The notes: generated by a model not told the origin, from the letters alone. 64,000 bases of DNA from Pampus argenteus (GCA_036937835.1 CM072876.1:8807501-8871500), one strand, 5' to 3'. Positions 7,298 through 22,100 are shown, counted from the first letter of the stretch. A program made the numbers and translations.

Positions 7298-9880
7298 AAG
7301 GATTACCTCTTTCACCACATTCAAACTTAACCAAAAGGCTATTTGAGTACTTACCTCCTGACTGTTCAGATAGCAAACTATCTTTGTATGTTCTTTGTGG
7401 ACTTTTTCAGTTTTCCTCGAATGATTTTGTGCTCACAAAAAAAAGTTGTTCACAGGCTGTAGCTAGTGGTGAAAACACAACTGTCTCTCTTGTAGAAATA
7501 AACCAACTGCTTAGTGTTATTCTCTGTTAGAATGTGACGGTGCTTCTGGATTATGACATCACTACAGCTACATTCTATTCTATTCCATTCTATTCTATTC
7601 TATCTACATCAATATGCAGTTTCTACAGTTTATTTATAACCATTACAATATATATATATATAATATATTATTATATTATATTTTACTTATTCTTATTTAA
7701 TCTTATTCTTATTTAATTATTATCTTAATTTCTTATTCTTATTTAATTATCTTAATTGTTGGTTGTTCTTTTTATTTCATTGTGTTGTATTTGCTGCTAC
7801 ACTGTGACTGTTTTTAAACATCCGTTGAATTCTTGTATATATATTTTCTTTAGTCAATGAGAGTGTTTAGTCACCTGTCTCATTTACTGCTGGAATATTC
7901 AATAGTTCACAGTTTGACCTTCATCAGGTACATATGGACAACCAGAAAAAAACTACACAAGGAGTAAAATACCAATAAATTTGTCCATACCTGAAACAAT
8001 GTGATAATATAGCAACGTCTATATGACCCCAAACTCTCGAGAGGTCAAAAATAAAAAAATGAGAATTAAGTAAATTAAGCATAAAAGTACTGAAATAGTA
8101 TAAATGTTATCAAACATATTGCAATAAAAGCCATATTTAAGTCAATCTGGTAAAACTTTACAATAAGGTACACAACATGTAGAATGGTTACTAGGGAACT
8201 AATGACCAAATGGGCAACTCAGCCATTGGCGTGCTTCTTTTTCATATTATATAGATATGAAGACATTTCTATGAAAAGCTTTCTGTCAATACTCTGTCAA
8301 TGCTACAATTGGAAGAAATTTTCTGAAGGATACTTACATACTTACATTTCAATACCTACATGTATCTCCTACCCTATTCCATCAAAATTAGTATTTAATC
8401 AGCTGGGTCTGTGCTTTTGCCACCAGAGGGAGACATTTACAAAGACATTTCTACTCAAGAAGTGACGACAGACCGGGGGAAAAGTCAGTGACATCTAAGC
8501 TTAGGATGAAAAAAACAACAACAACAACAATAATAATAATAGTGATAATAACAATAAGAATTCAAGTAATTAATGCCATCTTATTCTCATCTACAAAAAC
8601 ATATAATGTACAATTTATAATCATAGTATCATAGAGAGTTTTTTGGGTTTTTTTATATAGAAAAAACATCGACGCTTACAGTCCTGTGTGTCTATACCAT
8701 CTCATTTGTTGTCCCAGAAAAACCCAGAAACCAACTGTGTGAGTTCACACTGCACGAGAAGACTTTGTGTTTGGAAACAGAGGGTAGGATGGGAGGGAGA
8801 GCAGTGGGAGGTAAAAGACCAGTGACTTTAGGTTGCCCTTGAGGTCTGATACACATAAGAGTATTTTTTTCCTTAAGATCACCAGTAAATCTGTATTAAT
8901 TTTGACCAGAACCACTTAAAAAGAATCGTTAAAGCGGATTAATCAAGCCCGTCCTGTTTAATGTCTCCCGTTAATTAGTTTGTCAGCAGTGTTTTAATAT
9001 CGCCTAATGACTTCATATTTCACTGATGACATTAAAGGGGTGTTAAAAGAGGGGAAATGGCCCATTCAGGATTCAGTTCTTTCGCTTAAGACGCCCTCGA
9101 TGAATACGACAAGGTCACAGAGGCCTAGCCTTTAGGGAGAGACACATTATCAGGGGATGGGGGTGGGAGAAATCCCATAGAGGAAGCTCTCTCTACTCTA
9201 AAACAGCATGACGGGCACAATGTGATACAGTTCTGTCTTAGAACAATACACTGCACAGGGAATTCATGATACAGCTTAGGGCAGCCATGCTGTATAGGAT
9301 GGCAGGATAGCCCCGCAGTGTACAATAATACTGATACTGGGAATTAATGCTTAGTGTTTTATGGATGGGAGGGGTGAGACGGATTGTCATACTGTGCGGT
9401 GTATTTCTACACAAAGTGTAAGTGTTTCTTGACAATTTCTGATTATTGTGTGAGAGAAACTAACAAATATATATATTTTTTTAATGCATTAGAAGTTGGC
9501 CCTTTTTTAATCTTGATCAGCACTTTCTCAAGCTTTCTAAGCAAGAACAAAGAAATCAGAAATCGTAAAGTTGTAGCTCACAGTATTGAGGACACTGCAT
9601 TTTCTCTGTGATGAAAATCCTATGTTAAACAAAATGCTCAATGGAGGCTAATGGATCCCGAACAAGTCCATGCACTGCTTCCAAAATGCTTTGTTTGACA
9701 AATCAATTTTCCCATAACCCGGTGAGGAGAAAAGTGATGCGGATTGATCGCCCCCCCTGACTTTGTTTCCAGAATATTGTTTGATGGCTGGATAGATTAA
9801 TTGGTATGACATTTGAAAGCCTTCTCTTGACTGTCAGCATCCAAGACTCCACACGCCAATCGAACCCCGGTCTAATTGTC
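7298..9880. other. Intergenic, no gene seen
   Basis: AT-rich spacer with simple repeats (ATTCT-type at about 7571-7604, TATTA-rich to 7780, AAC/AAT at about 8515-8560). It includes a CTCF-like site described separately. Confidence 0.5.
8418..8434 (+). promoter_or_regulatory. CTCF-like motif
   Basis: GCCACCAGAGGGAGAC matches the CCASYAGRKGGCRS consensus at all but about one position. It lies between the HMG gene and esrrb, where a domain boundary would be plausible. Motif only. Confidence 0.3.
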
Positions 9881-10060
9881 TCCTCTATAATACCTCACTT
9901 CACAAATTAGAGACGATGCCTCTATAAACTATTCCCAGCGTAAGACCCAAACACCATCACACGGTTCAATCAGACGTTGGTTTGAATAGGGGTGATGCTG
10001 CGCTGATAAGATAGAGCGCATTAAAGAGCATCACCCAAACCGCTGTGCCAGCACATCTCC
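9880..10060. promoter_or_regulatory. Candidate conserved non-coding element
   Basis: Mixed-composition, non-repetitive stretch with ATTAG and GATAAG motifs (tgcgctgataagatagagcgc) and inverted segments around gggtgatgc / gcatcaccc (9990-10038). It is unlike the surrounding low-complexity DNA. Conservation cannot be tested here. Confidence 0.25.
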
Positions 10061-10714
10061 TCTCAGCGCAGTAGATCTGAAATATACAAATCAGATCCCA
10101 GCAGCTGCTCCATATAAACAGCACGCAGACCCATCAGTCTAGAGCATTTCATACTTAGCGAGGACCATATTTGAATTAAGACAATTACAGTGAGGAACAC
10201 AAAGGTGAAATCATCCAAATCAATCACCTTTGAAAGAGCTTGTTTATTTATCAAATGTAGAATTTAGACGTGGGAAATATCAGATTTAGTCTTTTATGTT
10301 ATAACATGTGACATTGTTAGCAGGAAAACAATCCTCTTTCAAATACAACAAAGTACTGTGAGACAATATGAATTTAAGTTTACATGTAAATCTGTGCCGT
10401 TGATTGTATATTGTACGACCTGTGGTTCTTAGCAAAATGTTCACGTAGTTGTAAAAGTGAGTCAGTAGTAAAAGTTAGAATAATGTCAAAAATTGGGCCG
10501 GTGCTTTCTCATTAGTTATCTGCAGCTGTACAGTACAGACACACATAAATTATTTTTGTGGTTGAAGAAAATGGACACAGTTGAGTTTAAAGTACAAAAA
10601 AAAAAACAGCTAATAGTCTGATCTACAGTCTATATTTCACATAAAAATGAGCAATTTTTAGTGAATCAAATAAGACTGTAGTTAGAGGGGTATCTGCCCT
10701 CCACATTTCATTGC

Positions 10715-11180
10715 CATTTATTTATCATTCACAATGACTAATTGCCTGACTTAACTTCAATTTTGTGGGTGGGGTTCCTCACGGAGCAAGCTGCTCGGCT
10801 GCCCACCTCCCTACACTCGCCGCTCCTCCCTATCACCCCAACACACCCACTTGCCTTTGAAAAACTGTAATTGAATGAGTTTATGTCGTCAAATTGATTA
10901 ATCATATTAATTTGTACTTATTAGTGGGATGGTTGGAAGTGATGACAATTAGATTAATGAAATTAGTTAATTCTTCCTACCCACGCCATATTTCCAACTA
11001 TAACGAAACAAAAAAAAAAAGGGAGGGGGGGAGAAAAAAAGCATAGAATGGGAGACTGTTATGACAAAATTGGCAATCAAGATTTGGCTGCTAATTGAAT
11101 GTCTGCTTTTATTAATGATGAGGTTTATAAAAAGACCTTGAGAAAGGAATATTAATTGATTAATCAAAGTGCTCCAAATT
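10715..11180. promoter_or_regulatory. Candidate conserved non-coding element rich in homeodomain sites
   Basis: Dense ATTA/TAAT cores (aattgattaatcatattaatt, gacaattagattaatgaaatta, attaattgattaatcaaag) with little simple repeat except short A and G runs. This composition is typical of vertebrate developmental enhancers. There is no coding potential. Confidence 0.3.
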
Positions 11181-13339
11181 AAAGGGGGGGGGGGTATACA
11201 AAGCAGAGGTCTGAAATTCCCTCCAGGTTTGTGAAGAATGCACTACTTTCACAAGATGAAAACATGCCAATACACTGTTCACTGGCATCTACATAAAGTG
11301 TTGTTTGTTTTACCTTGTTGGTTGAAATATTTGTGTGACTACTAATACAAATAAAAAATATCTTTCAGTATATTCTGATTCAAACATCTAACATCTAACA
11401 CAACTATTTAAAAAGAAAAAAATAGTGCAATAAAATCTTCCGTATGGAAAACAGATGACTGGTTGCTCTATATATAATCAAACGTACAAACAGGAAGGCA
11501 ATCCAGGCACTCTAAATATAAGGTCATATATGTTACTCTGAAGAGCAGATTGAGTTATTTGTCACTGCAACATTGATATGATTGTTGAGATGATGAAGAG
11601 GCTCCACTGTAGTAATATGTTTCTCCAGACTTTACAGTAAAGCTTGGAAGTCGCCTGACCACAGATCAGTTCAACGGGGAGACACATGTCCCCAGCAGGA
11701 CCTCAGCCGTACATTCATCATGTCTTTTTTGCCTATTGTAGAAAAACAAAATCCACATAAATATATGTAAATATAAGTAACAGAGTGTGAGATCCCTTGA
11801 GTCGATAAGACTGCTTTGAATTTCATTACGCAACCAGCTGTCCGGTGGTTATAAACGATGCTCATGAAAAAGAAGTGATTGTTCGATATGATAAAGATGA
11901 AATGTAATAGTTTATGCCACTATGAATCTGATTGTAACATCCACACTATTAGAGAGGCTGATAAGAGCATTTATGACTATTTGCTTTGTGTCATAAAAGG
12001 AAGTGGGCTGTTTGATTAATATGAGCAGCTGGCTGGCTCCAGGTTCAACAGATTGTGTTGTTGCATATAACTTAGAGAGGCAGTATGGGCCGGTATATAT
12101 ACTAAAATGTGAGCTGTCATACATGTGAGATAAGCAGAATTATGACTAACACATTCAGCATTTACAAAGCGTGATGTTTGATATGCATGCTGTGTAAATG
12201 TAGGTGAGTAATGTATTTGTTTTCACCAAAGAAATATTCACCTAAATGGCAAGATGCTATCTGCTCATGTGGTAGAAGTGTAAAATAGGTTGGTTTCTGC
12301 ATTCAAAAAAACATATAAATCTTGCACATAGTTGCACATGCTGCAGGAAAAGGATTACACATTCACACATTCACACATATTCAATCAACGTTGTGGGTCA
12401 GCATATTTTACACACGCATGTAGTTTAGCCTTTTATATGCAGGGAATGCTTGCCAGTGAAGCAAACCGCATGTTAAACCACATACTCTTCTTATAGTAGT
12501 CAAATAAAAAGCTAAAACTAAATATTTGTTTATTGTCATAAAATTGTGCAGGGATTTAGGATTGTGATTACAACGCATTAATATGTAAACTAAAGGTTAT
12601 GATGATATATTGTATTTGACTTTGTTTTCTTTTTTTTTTTATATATATGAGTCAATCAATTAATTAATTTGTTATAATTTGATTGGTTGTCGATCATGTA
12701 AAATGCTCCGCTGCACCTTGTCAAAATGTCAGAAAGGGTCACAGTTATTATAGTTATGACATCTAACTGCAAAGCTGTAAACTGTAAATAATCATATACA
12801 TGGTCCATTAGAACTGCCGCAAAAAAGGAACATTGCACAAAAAGTTGATGCCTGAGATATGGTAATGCAGGTTATCAAAGATGCAGTAAAATATCAAGAC
12901 GCATGTAAACAGGACGAATGTGTTCAGAAGACACTGTGAACGGAACGAGGTGAAGCTTCACACTGGACACCCTCGGTAGGCTGTTCTCAGATGTCCATTC
13001 TCCAATACCTGACTACATCTCCGGGTCCCTGGTGGCCGCAGTTCATCCTGAACTAGAAAATTACCGAGGAACTGACCACTCATCTTTGGGCCCAATCCCT
13101 ACACATTACATGATCGTGATATCCAACTGACAGGATCCAAACCTCTGTGTGCCGAATGTATTGACAGCCATCAATGTGAGACTTGATCAAATGTTACTGC
13201 ACCAGTCAGAGGCCATCAGTGGTCAAGGCTTCCTCATCGGCAGGATCTTTCGTCTCTATTTACACAGTCCATCCTCTTTAAACTGTGCTATTGATCTTGG
13301 CCTAGGTCACGGAGGTTTGGCATCAAGGTATAGAGGAGA

Positions 13340-13364
13340 GGGGGAGTGAGGGGGAGGGAGGGGG
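13340..13364 (+). other. G-quadruplex motif
   Basis: Four G-runs of 5, 5, 3 and 5 separated by loops of 5, 1 and 1 nt satisfy the standard G4 pattern, inside a purine-rich stretch (13330-13400). Confidence 0.5.
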
Positions 13365-14439
13365 AGGATGGGAGAGTAAGGACAGGGAAGGAAGTGAATA
13401 AGGACACAGAGGAGAAGGCTTCCCTTGGGTGTCTCCATTGCCAGTTTCTTCTTATTTAGCATTTGACCCTGGTCTTGGCTTTACTGCTCAATGCGGCAGC
13501 CTTATTTCCAGCATATAGTCGATGGCTGTCAATATTTCGAATGAGGACTTGTCACCGCTCTTCAACAAAAGCTTAAAAATACTCTAAGCAAACTGACTCC
13601 GGGGTCAAAGGTTTGAGTTTCTTGTAGCTATTCGGTTGCCCAAAAGTCCTCTTCTCGATTTTTGCAAACTCAATATTTGATGAAGTCAAACAACAACGCG
13701 TTGTTTTTTTTTTTTTACAGGTATAGCTCTGTACCTCCACACTCGCAGTACAATTATGATCATTTCTCGCAGTCGCCTGTTGCTGTCATTATTTTACAGC
13801 TCCGCACTTGAGTCCATTAGCAACACCCCTGCCAGAGCAGAGCCGATAAACCATCTGGCCAGGCTCCTGAAACAGATAGTAGCCTCTTAATGGAGTGAAA
13901 AAGTAAAAGCAATTAATGTCACATTAGCACATCACTAATAAGGCCTGCCCTCCAGTATGCTGTAGCGAGAATAATTGGTTGGTTCATACTGAGATGCATC
14001 CCAACAACCCTTCACTGTTTGGCGCTGACGGCCTCCTGAAAGCCACAGCGGCAGAAACAAACAAATGAAACAGTTGCAGGTCAACTAATCACATGGCATA
14101 CAATTACAAATTGTCATGTGATCTATTGTATAAAAATATATCGATGCCTTAAAATAATTAAAGCAAAAGAAATAAAATGTTGTGTAATTCGCAATATATG
14201 TTGCCCCAGCTCTTCTGAGTCTTCTGGCCTCGCTGAAATCCCGACATTGCTGTCATGACCTCCCTCACTTTCAGCTCTCGTCTTTGAACTGTAATTCAAA
14301 CTTCACACGACAGCAGCTTTTCGTCTCGAGAGCTTTTCAAAAACAATACATGTCCTCTCTGGCTTGAATGAGACTGGGGGGTGGGGTGGGGGGTTTAAGA
14401 TCTGGCTTAATTGTTGTCTTTCCCAGTGTTTAATTATAA

Positions 14440-14615
14440 AAACACCAAAGTGTGCTGGCATCGCTGCTGTCTAATTCCATAATGTTACGCTAATTATGTT
14501 GTGTTAATCGAGGCTTTTCTGTTGCAGCGTCACACTCATTAACTCAGCGGTGACACTGCCCTTAATTGGATAAGAGGCCATTAAGTCACTTTTCTTTGAT
14601 TAGAATTATTGCTTC
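14440..14615. promoter_or_regulatory. Candidate conserved non-coding element
   Basis: Unique sequence with TAATTA-type cores (taattccataatg, gctaattatgttg, ccttaattggataag) flanked by ordinary intergenic DNA. Inference from composition only. Confidence 0.25.
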
Positions 14616-15339
14616 TTTTTTAAATATCAACGCTGACACCAACCGGTTCAAAGCAGATGAAACTACACACGTAGCTTTACAAACTGCTTTGTGCTCCAGT
14701 TTGTGTGGGCTGTGCCTTTTTTAAAAAGACATGAGTGAGATGTGACAAGTTGAAGTCTACAAAATATATCATATATATCTGTACATACTAACTCTATACA
14801 TACTGCTCTATAAGTTCAATAAGGATCAGTCTGGAAGCTCTACAAACCTCCATAATGTCAGACACTGCAGTATCATCACTCACAGTAAAAGGGCTTCTTT
14901 CTCCGGCTTCTCCACTTTGTCTTTTTTTTCGTTGTGATCCTCCTGGGTCCGGGTGCACAGCGGTGATGCTCGGAAACCGATATGCAATTATTTAAAGCAG
15001 CTTGTAAAATGTAAGTTCTGGGGTCAACTAACAGGAAGCAACAAGCTGATGTCTCTTCTCTTTCTGCAGTTCATTTCTTGGCATCATATGATTGAAATTC
15101 ACACAGTTAATTTATGTAGTTATCCCATTTAAGGCTCCGGCAGCAAAACCCGCCACAGCTGACCATTTTTTTTTTTGGCATTAAACTCAACAGCAAATGT
15201 ATAAACGTTTCAAAGTTAATATCAAGCGGTTTTAAAGTAAGGCCTAATATAGACGGGAAAACAGACTGACACCAGCACTGCTTTCCAATCCCCAGCACCC
15301 CTGTTCCCACACCCACACATGCCCTCAATTACCCTATGA

Positions 15340-15560
15340 GCACCACATGTGCAACATCATTAATAAGATCCACTAATAATGGTGGCGAGCTCCATTGGCC
15401 GTGAGTGAGATTTGACTAATTACTGTAATTGTATTGGAGTCATGCTCATTAAATATGAAAATTGTGTTCTGTGAAATGAATGGGTTTTCATGATCAGCCT
15501 TGTATGGACAGGCGAGAAATAAATTAGAGAACAGTTTCTCGTTGTGCAATTAACCACAGC
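15340..15560. promoter_or_regulatory. Candidate conserved non-coding element
   Basis: Includes ATTAATAAGATC, ACTAATAATGG, TGACTAATTACTGTAATTG and AAATATGAAAATTG in about 200 bp free of simple repeats, next to a (TG)n tract. Enhancer-like composition, no coding potential. Confidence 0.3.
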
Positions 15561-15601
15561 CACACACAGCTACCTGCCACACCCCCCAGTCTGGTGATAA
15601 A

Positions 15602-15602
<1 letters not shown>

Positions 15603-15638
<36 letters not shown>
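15603..15638 (+). repeat. (TG)n microsatellite
   Basis: 36 bp of uninterrupted TG dinucleotide. Confidence 0.95.
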
Positions 15639-15640
<2 letters not shown>

Positions 15641-15818
15641 TGCATGTAGCACATGGATTTTTTTGTGGTTGTTTGCCAATTTGCCATTACTTGTTGCTTA
15701 TGCACCTCCTTACACATACTCTATGCATAACCAACTTGCCCATGAAACGTGGAAATGTTATTATTGCACAGAGCATAAAATTGCAATTGTAATGTGTGTT
15801 TTTTTTTTTTTTTTTTTT

Positions 15819-18800
15819 AAAGAAGCTATGTTTTTTTTCATTTGATTTGGTATTACTAGCAGCTTATATCACATGTTTTTTGTATGGTTAAGAATGACAG
15901 TTAGACATGACATGAGGCAAAAACATTTATATAAACTAGAATATCCTTCTAACATAGTATTTAATTATTGTTCAACCACTTATGACAACCTGGAAATATT
16001 AAATTTGTTTTTTTTTTAATGGCTCTGCACTACACATTGTGTAATCACTGTCATAGCTGAAGAAAAGCAAACCTGTTTGCAAACATGTACTGACAATCCC
16101 CACACCTACAAAATATATATATATTATATGTGACAATTAGTGGTGAACAATTTAATACCCTTAAGACAACAGGATGTGTTCATGACTCTTTACTGTAACT
16201 TTTGTTCATACTTCTTTTTATCATCTCCTGGGATTTAAGTAGCTGTCAGGACTCCAGAGCTTAGACGACAGCATCTGGGAGCGCCTACGTCCCCGAGGAG
16301 TAGAGCATCTTCTTCTTTATGTTTTTCCCTCTCCTCATTTCTGCATGCTCAAGCTGTTTGAGAAATCTTCTAATGCAAATGTGGTACTTACCTTTACCGC
16401 CCAGTAACAAAAACTGTGTCACACTCTCAGAGGCTTCTTGCGAAAAGCCCTGATTTTGTCTGAGGAGATATAGAGGTGAGGAGAGGCAGGTAAACAAAGC
16501 ATAATGTGGAGGTCAAATGCTAATGAGCGCTCCATTTGTTACGTCTGGCTCTCTACAAAGGCAAAGTAATAACGTCAGAGGCACCTAGACATAATAAATC
16601 ATCCAAATAAATAATAAACTTTAAGATTCAGAGAAGACTTTGCGGTAGTCATTGTGCCACCTAGGATGAATTTACAGCTAAGTACTGATTTCTCTCATGT
16701 GGCCTTATTTAAATTGTCCCATTTTATCTGCCTGCGAGAAACAGCAAGATGCTTGCAAGTCCATTTCCAGGCCCTAACACCCGAGCATATAATTTCCATC
16801 TGCTCACTGGTTAATAGGGTAAGACCAGAGAGAACCCCGCCATGAACTGTAATGTAACTTGCTTTACTTGGAATACAGATCATAATGCTGCGAGACTTGA
16901 ACAGATGCAATGCCATGCGGGGTTTGCAGCTGTTGCGAGGCCTTAGAAAACCCACAGCTGTCCCCTCGCCGTCTGAGTCCCCAAGTAAAAGGAGACTGAA
17001 AGACGGACGTGACTGATGAGGTGATGAAAAACTGAACGGGGCTGTTGGATTGAGGAATATCACAGGTAGACTAAGTGCTCTATTTTAGTGCTTATCTGAT
17101 CGTTTGTTTCTTTCCTCCCCTCCGTTGCTTCCTGTACTCTCTGTACGCCAGTCACCGTGGCTACCCATAGATGGCGCTCAATTCATTTTGAAAAACACTG
17201 GCCTTTCTAACAGGGCTGTCCATCACAAAGTGCCACAGACTGCACGGTGGGGATGAGCTGCTAGGAAAGGCACCCTTACCTGTCCTTGAGCCAGACGAGA
17301 GAGGAAAAAAAAAAAAAAGAGTAGATTCAGCATGTATGTATGCCGTAGCCGGGAGCCATAAATCATGACCTTCTTCAATTTACACAGGGAGCATATTGAT
17401 GGTTTCCTATCTCCTTCACTCACTTTCACCTAGTTATATTGTCTAAGACAACACCACTCTGGGTAACCATGACTGACACTTTACAGCCTATTCTCAGTGG
17501 ACTCTCACCTCAGCCGCTGAATAATCCTCACTGAAGGCAAAGAAAGCAGCGCGAGTGTATGATAGTGGAGCTAAATCCGGTGGTGACAATACAAGGTTGC
17601 ACTAACAGTGCGATCATAGATTTCGTGAAAGAGGTGGGCAACAAGGTTACCCGATTAACAGACCGCAGCGTGACAGTGTCAATGGCCCTTCTTAAGCACA
17701 GACAAGTCTGACAACTGGCGACGATTTAGGGAGAATAAAAAAAAAAATGGTTTAGAAGATGGAAAGTCACTCTGAGGACAGTGGGCCAGGCCTTAATTCT
17801 CTTTTACATGACTGAAAACAGCAAGAAAATACTTGTAACCATATGAGGAAAAAAAAAAGCAGAAATCACGAGGGATTTGATTAGATTTCATTTTCTTCGG
17901 TTTTTAAGTTTCATTGACTTTTTAAAAATAGCATCAGTTATTTCTCAGCAGGCCTAAAGTGTCACCTATTCATCGACTATCAATATATCTGTAATAAGAC
18001 TGTGCAGAACAATCTACAAGTTAATACACAGTTGTTTACTCCAGCAATAATGTGGAGTGGCAGACGTAGCCATGCCAAAAGAATAAATTAAAAAAATGAA
18101 AAACGTGACAAGCTCATTTATTTGTTTAATTCAATCTTCTTTCGAGAGCTCTTTTTTTCCGCTGGACATCAAAGTTGATTTTGTTTAGAGGAATGGTTTG
18201 TGGCAGGCTGATTAAACATAGACTTACTCCCCAACCCCCTTATTGGCTGAAGTTGAAAGCCCAGTAAATGAAATGACTTCCACAGGATTGCACCACAAAG
18301 GAAAGGGAGTGTGTCAGATGTGCATTCAGCCACTGTCGTAGCCAACGCAAGGTCAAACGGGACATTGTGTAGACAGCCAACCAACTGACAGTCGGGGGCA
18401 GGAGGATGCCGTTACACCCCAAGGCACCATCTTGCTAAACATACACAAGTGCACATACAGAAACACACATACATGATTGGTCATGCTTAGCACCGTTTGA
18501 CTGTACTTTTTTTTTTTTTTTATCCTTGGTGTGAGATCAGGATCAGCCTGTTTCTCAATATAGATGCCTCTAATGACAGCATGTGATTTTGTTTTGTCCA
18601 TTTAATGACAATCTGACTGTTTACCAAAAGTTGTTTGATCATTTAAAAGGGCTAAAACAAGAAGTACATTATGGCTATACACAGCTGTAAAGCCTTTATA
18701 GGTGCAGCACAGTGTGCACAAAAAAGCAAAGAAAAAAACATGCACATGCACATGCACATTTTCTTTTCTTTTCTTTTCATGTACATAGACATAAATATTT

Positions 18801-19158
18801 TTTTTACCACTAATGGTCTTCCTCAGGATGGTTAGAGTTGAGGAAGGCCGTTGTGGTTGAAAGTTTATGTCTATGTAGAATAGAAGATTTATGAATGTAC
18901 ACTCAATATAATAGTGTGTGTTTAATATACTCATAGAGGACCTTAGAACATGACAGCTCCTGGCAAGAAAATTAAGTTTACTTTGCCTGTAAATATTATC
19001 AAAACTTTATCATAATAGATTACATTTTTTTTTATCAGTTGCTTTCTTCCTTGTTGATATGGACATATTTTTCAATAAAAATCAATTGCAGTGATTACAT
19101 AAACCATGTGATTTTATTGTCACTGTACATTCAGTGCACTGTTAGATCTGACTCACTC

Positions 19159-19192
<34 letters not shown>

Positions 19193-22100
19193 AGCACATA
19201 TTTACACATGGGTACAGTAGGCATGAACACAACAAACAAAACACAAGAAAATGCCACACAACACTGTCCAGTGAAATCCAGTCGTGGTTGGCTTTTTGCT
19301 TCTCAGTTCCAACATTTTCTTTTTTTTCACTTTGTCTCGCCAGGACTCTGAACGTGTGTGCATAGTTACCCTGTCCTTTTTCCCGAGCATAGGGTAAGTT
19401 TATAATTAAAATGAATCAAAGCTTCCTTTTAACTTGATTCATATATCACAATTGCTAACACATTGCTTTTGAGGGGAGTAAACCCCTCGGGTAATCGCAT
19501 GTCTATAGTACATACACCTAGCGGGGTCCTTTATACACAGCAGACCGGGACAGCCAGGTAGGTTCCTCCATGTTTTATGTAAATCTTGTCATCTCAGAGT
19601 GCAGGGAGATAAGATAAGTCCACAAATGGAACAGCGAATAAGCAGCTTTCTCCTCCGAGGAATGTGTTCCCCAATTGCTGTAGGTTCATCTACATTTTTT
19701 TAATACCCAGTCAGTGATGTCACTTTATTTCTGTGCCACTGATTCCCAAGAGAAACCCATGGCCCGCTTCCAAACCCAGTGTAATTTTCAAAATATGAAT
19801 TGAGGTATAGGGTCTAGCGTACTTTGCTTGCTTGTATGTCCTGCTGTGCCGATAACCAAAATCAATGATAACACAGAGTGTGTGTGTGTTTCAGGAATAA
19901 GAGACACAGAAAAAAAAAAAAAAAAGAAAAAAGGAGAATATCCAACGTTAAACTAAATATAACTGACTGCTTCTCACTTTGACTTAATACACTAGCTTAC
20001 ATTACACAGATAATCAATTGGGCTCTAAATCTGTGATGAAGTTGCTAATTCACCACGAGTAATTCATTAAACCCGGGGAAATGAAACAAATAATCGTAGT
20101 TACATCAATGCATAGCAGCTAAAGTATGGTTATAGTGAAATATGCACAATACATTTGCAGTGTACAGCACTGTACAGTATGTCCACGTTGTAAACAAAGC
20201 ACAACTAAATGAGTAGTCCGATTCTCCACGACACAAGGAACATAGGTGGCCATATTTGCCTTTGCATAGCCCAGTGATCACTCTGTTATGAAACTATTAC
20301 AGTCGCCCATGAAATCGCCTTTGTAAAGGTTTAGACAAACCCTCCCCACTGTCAACCGAAATAAAACGTCTCTTGTCCCCAAGGTAGAGCCAAAGCAGAA
20401 ATTTAATTGCTCCATTTCTATTGAGAATTTCAGCTTAGGAGACAATTAGAATTAATTGGATGCAGTAGAACCGTTTTAGAAGTCTGAAAATAAATTAAGC
20501 ATTTTTTCCCTTTTTTATTTTCTTATATTAATTTGATAGAAGGGGAAAGTTGGGAAACAATTATCTGCTATCAGTCTTCAAAGTGCAACGAATGAACTGA
20601 TGAGAGGAAGGAGGGTTGGTTTGGATCTTTTGGTCACCAGTTTTTGTGTTCACCAACGCTTTTCAGCCAGTACAACATGTACTGAGTTAGCTTATTGAGA
20701 CGCTCTCCTTCAAATGTCTCAACACACTCTCCGGTATTAAAAAAAAACAACAACAAATAAATAAAAATGTAATGGTAGTTTCATCTAATAGGCTACACGG
20801 TGCGACCTCATATATTGACAAAGAGACTGATGTTTAATCAATGCATAAAGCGACTGAACAAAAGGATAAAGGATTTTACGTTTTTCCGATTTGCCGTCAT
20901 CACCCCATCGTGGGTTTTGAGTATATTTAAAATTAATGGATGCACAGCTGGACACTCAGCAGACTGAAGGCCTAACCACCAATCGTTTAAAAAAAAAAAA
21001 ACACATTTATGTGAAAACAGCAGTCAAGTTCCCTGGCTGGCTCAAAATGCTGTTTTATACGTTTTAATTTTGAAGATGCTATGTTTTGGTTTGCTACTGT
21101 ACTGATACAGCCTCAATTTCAACTGAGGGTGGATTAGCTGGTTACACGTTTGGGGAATTGCATCATGGGAACTGTATTCTCTACTGTATTGGGTTATAAT
21201 TATCTATTCATTACATTACAGTGAATCAATAGTGTCTGCTCCTATGGGGATCATCTCAAGTGCAGAAACTGGCCTGCGTCTGTAGTTACTGGTCACTTGG
21301 CTTTATGTTCACTTTCTAGTTACCTGTTTGGGCAAGAAGCTAATGGCACTTGACACTTTAAAGACTGCTTTAAAGTGTTGATAAGGGACAATATCTATCT
21401 CACTATAATTCTAAGAGCAGTTGATTAATCTATTATTGTATTATTTTGATCTTAACATGTCCCATCTAACCTGCTCAGGTTATCGGGGCAGGCAGAAAAA
21501 TATTGCTGATAACTGTATCACATTATTCGGATGGCTATCTTTGAATAATTGGACAACTGGTTTATAATTGATAGACATTACGCTCTAAAACATGTGGAAT
21601 ATGCACATTTATTAAATTAGTTTGTGCACCTCAGTGCGTCAGAGTGTCGGCGCTTGTAGAAATGCACATTCAGTGCCAGTCTGAATGATTAGCACCTTAA
21701 TTAAAGACGAGCTAAAAAACATAAATATACAGAACATGACTGAGGTCTGATATTTTCTGTCATTGTTGCCGATTTCAATTCAAGAGTGTAATTCAAGTTA
21801 TTCTCTGAAACACAAGTGTCAACATATTGACTAATATCTACATGGATTGTTGCTAATAGTTTAATTAAAAGCAAAAATGTAAGAAAATGCCTTATATTGT
21901 CCCACATACACTTAAATCTCTGGTGATCTGTTGAAACACATCCTGTAGCGCACACTGTATATGAGAACAAAAGACTTTGGTATCAACCTGGCTGGAAGCA
22001 GAAAACAATCTAAGGACTAAATGTTCTTAACTGCGTAACTAACCAACATAGTGAGAATACAACCTATACAACGTTGGGCTGAATACAATAATAACAGCAA

